Source: Roseateles chitinivorans (GTDB lineage: Bacteria > Pseudomonadota > Gammaproteobacteria > Burkholderiales > Burkholderiaceae_C). From it: a DNA stretch of 46,678 bases. The notes beneath the pieces are model-generated. The model did no database searches. It saw nothing but the letters and a program-made list of their open reading frames with translations, and had not been told where the DNA came from. The stretch is taken from contig NZ_PEOG01000046.1 of the NCBI RefSeq assembly GCF_002761755.1, positions 1 to 46,678 of the forward strand, read 5' to 3'. Positions 40,944 through 46,678 of the stretch are shown piece after piece; position 1 is the stretch's first letter, and the number at the start of each line of letters is the position of its first letter. The position numbers and the translations under genes were made by a program.

Positions 40944-41939
40944 TCAGTGCGTCAGCACATCCCGATCCAAGGCCCGGCTGGCCCCGAGCAACGGCGCCTG
41001 GTCGGCCTCCTGCACGACGTAGGTCGGAATCGCCCGCAGGTAGGACGTCAACCGGCCGCAGGACTCGAAGCGCGCCCGGAACGGGCTGCGGTCGAACCAG
41101 TCCCCCAGGCGCGGCACGATGCCGCCGCCGATGTAGAGCCCGCCGCGCGCGCCGAGCGTGAGCGCCACATGCCCGGCGACGTCGCCCAGCAGCGCGCAGA
41201 ACATGGTGACGACTTCGCTGCTGAAGGGCTCGCCCGCCAGCGCCGCCGCGGTGATCGCCGGCGCGGCGCGGCCTTCGCCCGGGGCGAGCTTGAGGCCGCG
41301 CAACTCGGCCAGCGCCATGTAGAGGTTCTCCAGGCCCGGGCCCGACACCGCCCGTTCCGCCGACACATGACCGAAGCGCCGGTGCAGCAGGTCGAGCACG
41401 GCCCGCTCCTCGGGCTCGTAGGAGGACAGCGTGGCATGCCCGCCCTCCCCGCCGACCGCGACCAGCGTGGCACCGTCGTCGGACCGCAGCAGGCCCGACA
41501 CCCCCAGTCCGGTCCCGGGGCCGACCAGGCCCTTGGCCGCGCCGGCCACCGGTTCGCCGCCGCCGACCTTGCGCATCGACTGCGGTCCCAGCGCCGGCAG
41601 CGCCAGCGCCAGCGCGGTGAAGTCGTTGATCACCAGCACCCGCTCCGCGCCCAGCGCCGATTGCAGCGCCCGGGTGGAGAAGCTCCAGTGGTGGTTGGTC
41701 ATGCGCACATGGTCGCCGGTGACGGCCGTGGCGATGCCGATCGCGCAACTGCGCGGCCGCGGCAGGCCCTCGCGATGCAGGTGATAGAAGATCGCGTCCG
41801 CGAGCGTGTCGAAGTCGCGGCACAGGTAGCGCGCGACGTGTTCCAGCGGCTCCGCCGTTCCCCCCTGGCTGGCGAAGCGCACATGCGTCGCGCCCACGTC
41901 CGCCAGCAACCGCATTGGCGTCGTTCCGCCCTGACTCAT
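40944..41939 (-). CDS. glk: Glucokinase
   Basis: ATP-dependent glucokinase of the proteobacterial Glk family (331 aa). The N-terminal phosphate motif reads LLADVGATHVRFA, where most members have GGTNARF. NDFTALALALP, GPGTGLGVSGLL, the GGEGGH sugar-binding segment and the C-terminal YIGGGIVPRL are also present. It phosphorylates free glucose in the cytoplasm. The ATG at 41939 has AAGGAG eight bases ahead; upstream open frame is not needed. It is the last recognised gene of a glucoside operon, 152 bases after the beta-glucosidase, where it would trap the glucose released. The gap holds nothing recognisable. Confidence 0.92.
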   Translation of the reverse strand: MSQGGTTPMRLLADVGATHVRFASQGGTAEPLEHVARYLCRDFDTLADAIFYHLHREGLPRPRSCAIGIATAVTGDHVRMTNHHWSFSTRALQSALGAERVLVINDFTALALALPALGPQSMRKVGGGEPVAGAAKGLVGPGTGLGVSGLLRSDDGATLVAVGGEGGHATLSSYEPEERAVLDLLHRRFGHVSAERAVSGPGLENLYMALAELRGLKLAPGEGRAAPAITAAALAGEPFSSEVVTMFCALLGDVAGHVALTLGARGGLYIGGGIVPRLGDWFDRSPFRARFESCGRLTSYLRAIPTYVVQEADQAPLLGASRALDRDVLTH

Positions 41940-42091
41940 GCCTTCTGCTCCTTCACCGATGCATCGCGCATCCCGTCTCCACGCGGCAGGAGCCGTGCCC
42001 GCCCCGCGCGCCAAAGCCCCGGATGCTGCCACAGTCCACCCGCGGCCGGACCCGACGGGCGCCGCGGCGCCCGATGTTCAGTCCATGGCGC

Positions 42092-43468
42092 TCAACGCGC
42101 GGCCTTGAAGGCGGCGATCGCGTCGCGGTACCAGTGGGCGCTGTCCTTGGCCAGGCGCTGCTGGGACGCATAGTCGACGTGGAACAGGCCGAAGCGCTTC
42201 TGGTAGCCCGAGTTCCATTCGAAGTTGTCGAGCAGGCTCCAGTAGAAGTAGCCCCGCACGTCGGCGCCCAGCGCCACCGCCTGGGCCAGCGCCTCGAGGT
42301 GGCCGCGCAGGTAGGCGATGCGCGCCGCGTCGGGCACCCGGCCGTCGACCACGCTGTCGGCATTGGCCATGCCGTTCTCGGTGATGACCAGCGGCGGCGG
42401 CGTGTACTCGCGGGTGATGCGCAGCAGGTGCTGGGTGAGCGCCTGCGGATAGATCTCCCAGCCCATGTCGGTGAAGCCCAGTTCCCCCGGCGGCGTCACG
42501 AATTGCTGCCGGCCGTTGAGCACGCTGCGGGTGTAGAAGTTGATGCCCAGGAAGTCCAGCGGCTGCTGGATCAGCGCCAGGTCGCCGTCCTGCACCCGCG
42601 GCGCATCGGCGCCGAGGTACTCGACGATGTCGGCCGGGTACTGGCCGCGGAACACCGGGTCCATGTACCAGCGCACATTGGTGCCGTCGTCGATGCGCGC
42701 GGCGCGTCGATCCTCCTCGCTGAGCGGGTCGGCCGGGAAGGACGGCGTGTGGTTGAGCACGATGCCCAGCTGCGCCTTCGGGCCGACCGCGCGCATGGCC
42801 TGCATCGCCGCGCCATGCATCATCAGCAGGTGGTGCGAGACCTGGTAGGCCTCCGCGCGGCTGGTGTGGCCGGGCGCGAACTGCGCGGTCTCGTAGCCCA
42901 GCGTCGCCGAGCACCAGGGCTCGTTCAGCGTGGCGATCGTCGACAGCCGGTCGCCGAAGCGGCGCGCGATCTCGGCGGCGTAGTCGGCGAACAGCGGCAC
43001 CACCTCGCGCGACAGCAGCCCGCCGATGGCATCGTCCAGCGCCTGCGGCAGGTCCCAGTGGTACAGCGTCGCGTTGGGCTTGATGCCGGCCTGCAGCAGT
43101 TCGTCGATCAGGCGGTCGTAGAAGTCGAATCCGGCCTCGTTCCAGGCGCCGCGACCCAGCGGCTGCACTCGCGGCCAAGAGAAGGAGAAGCGGTAGGCGT
43201 CCAGGCCCAGCCATCGCATCAGCTTCACATCCTCGGGATAGCGGCGGTAGTGGTCACAGGCGATGTCGATGTTGGAGCCGTCCTTGATGCGGCCCGGCTG
43301 GGCGCAGAAGCGGTCCCAGATGGACTCGCCCTTGCCGTCCTCGCGGCCGGCGCCCTCGATCTGCGCGGCGCTGGTCGCGGAACCCCACTGGAAGTCCGCG
43401 GGCAGCGACCGGATCAGCGATTGGAAGGTGGCGGTATCGGCGGCGGGATTGGCGTCGTTCGCGTGCAT
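42092..43468 (-). CDS. bglB: GH1 beta-glucosidase
   Basis: Glycoside hydrolase family 1 enzyme (458 aa). The acid/base glutamate is in TLNEPW (Glu183) and the nucleophile in VITENG (Glu364). FQWGSATSAAQIEGA at the start and YFYWSLLDNFEWNSGYQKRF at the end are family signatures. No signal peptide is present, so it works on imported beta-glucosides such as cellobiose. The ATG at 43468 gives a normal GH1 length. An in-frame ATG at 43582 would add a Ser/Thr/Pro-rich 38-residue leader; neither start has a clear ribosome site. The upstream neighbours are the two sugar ABC permeases. Beta-galactosidase activity cannot be excluded. Confidence 0.93.
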   Translation of the reverse strand: MHANDANPAADTATFQSLIRSLPADFQWGSATSAAQIEGAGREDGKGESIWDRFCAQPGRIKDGSNIDIACDHYRRYPEDVKLMRWLGLDAYRFSFSWPRVQPLGRGAWNEAGFDFYDRLIDELLQAGIKPNATLYHWDLPQALDDAIGGLLSREVVPLFADYAAEIARRFGDRLSTIATLNEPWCSATLGYETAQFAPGHTSRAEAYQVSHHLLMMHGAAMQAMRAVGPKAQLGIVLNHTPSFPADPLSEEDRRAARIDDGTNVRWYMDPVFRGQYPADIVEYLGADAPRVQDGDLALIQQPLDFLGINFYTRSVLNGRQQFVTPPGELGFTDMGWEIYPQALTQHLLRITREYTPPPLVITENGMANADSVVDGRVPDAARIAYLRGHLEALAQAVALGADVRGYFYWSLLDNFEWNSGYQKRFGLFHVDYASQQRLAKDSAHWYRDAIAAFKAAR

Positions 43469-43614
43469 GGTGGTCGGCGTCGTTGTCGTGGAAATCGTGG
43501 AGGAAGCGTCGCCGCGATCACTGGCGGACGTCGGGCGGGCCGGGGGCATCGCAGGTCCGGTGGGCGTCGAGGCGGCGGGCATGGTCGGAGGGTGGTCGGT
43601 CGGTGGCGGTGCGG

Positions 43615-44505
43615 TCAGCCGCGCACGGCGCCGGAGGTCAGCCCGGCGACCAGCCGCCGGGCGCTGAAGAGGTAGGCCACCAGCAGCGGCAGCATCGCGA
43701 TGGCGCTGCCGATCATCAGCGCGCCCCATTCGGTGTTGTTCGGCGCCTGCATCGAGCGCAGCGCCAGCGGCAGCGTGTAGTGCTCGGCCGAGCGCATCAC
43801 CACCAGCGGCGCGACGAAGTTGTTCCAGCTCGCGATGAAGGTGATCAGGCCCAGCGTGCCCAGCGCCGGCGTGAGCAGCGGCAGCACGATGGACCAGAAG
43901 ATGCGGAACTCGCCGCAGCCGTCGATGCGCGCGGCGTCGATCAGGTCCGGCGGGATGGCCGAGCCGATGTACTGCCGCATCAGGAAGATGCCCAGCGCGC
44001 TGGCGGCCGCCGGCACGTAGAGCGCGCGCGGTTCGTCGATCCAGCCCAGCGCGTCCATGACCATGAAGCTGGGGATCATGTGCAGGAAGGCCGGCAGCAT
44101 CATCGAGCCCAGCACCACCGCGAAGAGCGCGCGCTTGAAGCGGAACTCGTAGATCGCGAAGGCGTAGCCGGCCAGCGAGCACAGCAGCAGGTTCAGCGCC
44201 GTCGTCATCGACGCGACGTACAGGCTCATCCCGAGGTTGCGCCAGAACGGCAGGCGCTCCTGCAGCAGCCGCAGGTTGGACGGCGCCGCGTCGCCGAACC
44301 ACAGCGGCGGCGGCGTGTCGAAGATGGCCGCGCGGTCCTGCGTCGCGAAGACGAAGGTGAAGTACAGCGGCGAGACCAGCACCAGCGCGCCGGCAATCAC
44401 CAGGCCCCAGGCGAGCCACGGCCGGCCCGCGGAGCGGCGCGCGCGCGTCGCGCGCCCCTCGCGCGTCGGCGCGGGCCCCATGGGCAGGCCGTCAGCGCGC
44501 GCCAT
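43615..44505 (-). CDS. Sugar ABC transporter permease (MalG/LacG type)
   Basis: Inner membrane permease of the CUT1 family (296 aa, six helices). The EAA loop that contacts the ATPase reads DLIDAARIDGCGEFRIFWSI, near residue 200. The MalG-like C-terminus ends just after the last helix. The ATG at 44505 has a strong ribosome site (GGGAGG) and overlaps the end of the MalF-type gene by 14 bases, as is usual for the two permeases of one importer. Substrate is inferred from the adjacent beta-glucosidase: probably cellobiose or another beta-glucoside. Confidence 0.9.
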   Translation of the reverse strand: MARADGLPMGPAPTREGRATRARRSAGRPWLAWGLVIAGALVLVSPLYFTFVFATQDRAAIFDTPPPLWFGDAAPSNLRLLQERLPFWRNLGMSLYVASMTTALNLLLCSLAGYAFAIYEFRFKRALFAVVLGSMMLPAFLHMIPSFMVMDALGWIDEPRALYVPAAASALGIFLMRQYIGSAIPPDLIDAARIDGCGEFRIFWSIVLPLLTPALGTLGLITFIASWNNFVAPLVVMRSAEHYTLPLALRSMQAPNNTEWGALMIGSAIAMLPLLVAYLFSARRLVAGLTSGAVRG

Positions 44506-45499
44506 GGCGGCCTCCCGGGTCGCGGCCGAACAGCTTCGCATTGAGCCAGGTCAGCGCGGCGATCAGCACGAACATCAACCAGGACATCGCCGACGCGGTG
44601 CCGAAGTCGCCATCGGAGAAGGCGGTGCGATACATGAAGATTGCCGTGGTCATCACCGACGAGGCGACGCCCTTCTCGCCATCCACCAGGATGAAGGGCT
44701 CCTCGAACAGCTGCAGGTTGCCGATGATCGTCAGCGTCACCGCGAAGAACATCATCGGCTTGAGGAGCGGCAGCGTGACATGGCGGAACTGCTGCCATTC
44801 GCTCGCGCCGTCCAGCGTCGCGGCCTCGTAGAGGTCCTTGTCGATGACCTGCAGCGCCGACAGGTAGAGCACCAGGTTCCAGCCCAGGTAGCGCCAGAAC
44901 ACGACGAAGGCGACGGCGGGCCGGGTGACGTCGGCGTCGCCGAGCCAGTCGATGCCGCCCTCCCGCAGCGCCGTCAGCGAGGCCAGCGGGCTGCCGATGA
45001 ACGGGATGCGCGTCAGTTCCGCGAGCGCGGCGTTGATCAGGCCGTAATCCTTGGAGTACAGCGTGGTGAAGATCAATGCGATCGCGACGCTGGAGGTGAT
45101 GTACGGGACGAAGTAGGCGCCGACGACCAGGTCGCGGCCGCGCTTGAAGCGGCGGTGGATGAAGAAGGCCAGCGGCAGCGCCACCAGGTGCTGCGGCAGG
45201 CCCGAGACCAGCGCGAACCAGGCCGTGTTGTAGAGCGCATCCCAGAACCACGGGTCGGTGAGCGCATAGCCGTAGTTCTCGAGCCCGACCCAGTGCATCG
45301 TGTGCAGGCCCTCGGCGGGGTTCCACTGCTGCAGCGACAGGTAGATCGAGAACAGCAGCGGGAACAGGCCGAACACCAGGAACAGCGCGAAGAACGGCGC
45401 GATGAACAGGTAGGGCGCGATCCGGCGCGATCGCAGCGCCGGCAGACGCGGCAGCCAGGACAGGCGGCGCGGTCGGGAGGCGCTTGACGTCGGGGACAT
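44492..45499 (-). CDS. Sugar ABC transporter permease (MalF/LacF type)
   Basis: CUT1-family permease of 335 aa. It has an N-terminal basic segment, a first helix YLFIAPFFALFLVFGLFPLL, and an EAA loop DLYEAATLDGASEWQQFRHV facing the cytosolic ATPase. It begins 12 bases after the binding-protein gene ends and overlaps the second permease gene. It forms the membrane channel with that permease. No ATP-binding subunit is encoded between here and glk, so the importer presumably borrows an MsiK/UgpC-type ATPase from elsewhere or from beyond the right edge. Confidence 0.9.
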   Translation of the reverse strand: MSPTSSASRPRRLSWLPRLPALRSRRIAPYLFIAPFFALFLVFGLFPLLFSIYLSLQQWNPAEGLHTMHWVGLENYGYALTDPWFWDALYNTAWFALVSGLPQHLVALPLAFFIHRRFKRGRDLVVGAYFVPYITSSVAIALIFTTLYSKDYGLINAALAELTRIPFIGSPLASLTALREGGIDWLGDADVTRPAVAFVVFWRYLGWNLVLYLSALQVIDKDLYEAATLDGASEWQQFRHVTLPLLKPMMFFAVTLTIIGNLQLFEEPFILVDGEKGVASSVMTTAIFMYRTAFSDGDFGTASAMSWLMFVLIAALTWLNAKLFGRDPGGRHGAR

Positions 45500-45511
45500 G
45501 GTCCGGCCTCC

Positions 45512-46678
45512 TCAGCGACGACGCGCGCGGCGCTCGATCAGGCGACGGGCGTCGGCCAGCGCCTCGGGAATGGCCTTGCCCCGGGCGACGACCCGTTCGA
45601 ACTCGTCGCGGATCACCGTCGTGGCGAGCGCGTCGAAGCGGTTGACCGGGATCGCGGGAATGCGGACCGCGGTCTCGCGCCACAGCTGGCGCGCGCGCTG
45701 CCCGCCGAGGAACTCGATCGGCTCGTCCATCACCGGGTCGTCGAGGACCGCCCGCATCGCCGGGAAGCTGTCGAGCGCCTTCAGGCTCTCGCGCTGCACC
45801 GCGGCATCGGCCGTCATCAGTCGGATGAAATCCCAGGCGGCAGCCTTGTTGGCCGCCTTCTTCGGGATCGCATAGAAGGAGCCGCCGTAGGCGGCCTGGA
45901 CGCCGCCGGGCAGCGGCGCCGAGCGCCACAGGCCCGAGGTCGCCGGCGCGATCCAGTTGCGCAGCTGACCGACGAGCCACGCGCCGATCATCTGGGTGGC
46001 GATGCGGCCCTGCTTGAAGCCGGCCGCCCAGTCGTTGGTCCAGGCGATCGCGCGGGCGTCCAGGCCGGCACGGCGCGCGGCACGGCCCAGTTCGAAGGCC
46101 TGGCGAAAGCGCGCCGACTCGACCAGCACACGGCCGTCGGCGTCGAAGTACAGGCCTTCGCCGTCCTGCAATCCCTGCCGCAGCGCGATGTCGCGCAGGT
46201 CGGCGGCGTCGGCCATCAGGTAGGCGCCGGTGGCCTTGCGGATGCGCTCGCCCGCGGCCAGGTAGGCGGACCAGTCGCGGGTGATCTCGGCCTCGCCGAC
46301 GCCGGCACGGTCGAGCAGGTCCTTGCGGTAGATCAGCGTGCCGGGGCCGATGTCGGCGGGAATCGCCACCTGCGTGCCGCCCGGTCCGGCGCCCTGCGCC
46401 ATCGCGAAGCGGACATAGTCGTCGGCATGCGACGCGGCCAGGTAAGGCGCCTGGTTGAGATCGACGAAGCCGCCCGAGCCGGCGAACTTGCCGATATAGC
46501 GCAGGTCGATCGCCATCACGTCGGGCAGGCCGGAGCCGGTCGCCAGCGCCGTCGTCATCGACAGGTGGTGATCGGCGTACTGCATCGACAGCAGCTTGAG
46601 CTCGACCGCCGGATGGCGCGCGCGCCACCGCGGCGCCGCGGCGATCGCGGCCCGGTCGAGATCGGGAAAGGTGGCGAC
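45512..46678 (-). CDS. Sugar ABC transporter substrate-binding protein, N-terminus beyond window
   Basis: The frame is open to the last base and ends at 45512, giving 388 residues without a start codon or signal peptide. Extracellular solute-binding protein family 1 features are visible: LPDVMAIDLRYIGKFAGSGG, the hinge region VAIPADIGPGTLIYRKDLLD, YGGSFYAIPKKAANKAAAWD, FIRLMTADAAVQ and a basic end. It captures the sugar in the periplasm and is the first visible gene of the operon with two permeases, beta-glucosidase and glucokinase. An ATG at 46585 is internal, because the homologous N-lobe continues upstream of it. Confidence 0.88.
   Translation of the reverse strand, partial: VATFPDLDRAAIAAAPRWRARHPAVELKLLSMQYADHHLSMTTALATGSGLPDVMAIDLRYIGKFAGSGGFVDLNQAPYLAASHADDYVRFAMAQGAGPGGTQVAIPADIGPGTLIYRKDLLDRAGVGEAEITRDWSAYLAAGERIRKATGAYLMADAADLRDIALRQGLQDGEGLYFDADGRVLVESARFRQAFELGRAARRAGLDARAIAWTNDWAAGFKQGRIATQMIGAWLVGQLRNWIAPATSGLWRSAPLPGGVQAAYGGSFYAIPKKAANKAAAWDFIRLMTADAAVQRESLKALDSFPAMRAVLDDPVMDEPIEFLGGQRARQLWRETAVRIPAIPVNRFDALATTVIRDEFERVVARGKAIPEALADARRLIERRARRR

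Noticed and set aside
1..46678. CRISPR arrays, tRNA or rRNA genes, prophage or transposase genes
   Set aside because: No regularly spaced repeats, no cloverleaf or rRNA-like sequence and no integrase, transposase or phage protein was recognised on either strand.

Overview
The window is a G+C-rich chromosomal segment of a betaproteobacterium of the order Burkholderiales, most likely the Roseateles/Mitsuaria/Rubrivivax group. That placement rests on the strong GC bias at third codon positions, the gene pairs lipB-lipA, phoH-ybeY and ruvA-ruvB, DUF1840, a Burkholderiales-type porin, and NodT, MdtB and MdtC family members of the kind found there. It is inference from protein recognition only. No rRNA, tRNA, CRISPR array or intact insertion sequence was seen.

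Layout. 1-8.2 kb (+): an MdtABC/MuxABC-type tripartite drug efflux operon (tail of the adaptor, two different RND pumps, NodT-type outer membrane factor). 8.2-12 kb (mostly -): lipoate synthesis and attachment (lipA, lipB), a YbeD/DUF493 protein and a D-amino-acid transaminase, with a plus-strand Sel1-repeat gene wedged between ybeD and lipB. 12-15.9 kb (-): a DD-carboxypeptidase, an alpha/beta hydrolase, a thioredoxin-like [2Fe-2S] ferredoxin, a VanZ-family membrane protein and HemJ. 15.85-16.06 kb: a structured intergenic region between hemJ and hemB holding a probable small RNA or leader with its own terminator and a near-perfect palindrome. 16-18.2 kb (+): hemB and a CorA/ZntB transporter. 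18.2-20 kb (-): phoH-ybeY, both with lysine/alanine-rich tails. 20-24.3 kb (+): a NarL-type two-component pair and ruvAB. 24.3-31.2 kb (-): a general porin, a sterol-desaturase-like membrane enzyme, a histidine phosphatase, DUF1840, and a translationally coupled c-di-GMP pair (HD-GYP, then PAS-GGDEF-EAL). 31.4-36.6 kb: 3-oxoadipyl-CoA-type thiolase, a low-GC island, a PcaR/PobR-type IclR regulator, a PaaH-type dehydrogenase and an enoyl-CoA hydratase. 36.7-40.9 kb: LysR regulator, EamA exporter and M13 metallopeptidase. 40.9-46.7 kb (-): a beta-glucoside uptake and use operon (binding protein, two permeases, GH1 beta-glucosidase, glucokinase), cut by the right edge and lacking an ATPase gene in view.

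How it works together. Most of the window is housekeeping or ordinary accessory metabolism. hemB and hemJ, both haem-synthesis genes, are divergent around a shared control region. The glucoside operon has a coherent import, hydrolysis and phosphorylation logic. The thiolase, PaaH and hydratase belong to beta-oxidation-like lower pathways, but the upstream aromatic-degradation genes are not here. The least explained stretches are the hemJ-hemB intergenic RNA/operator region (15868-16021) and the low-GC island at 32688-33188, which carries short terminal inverted repeats flanked by ATT.
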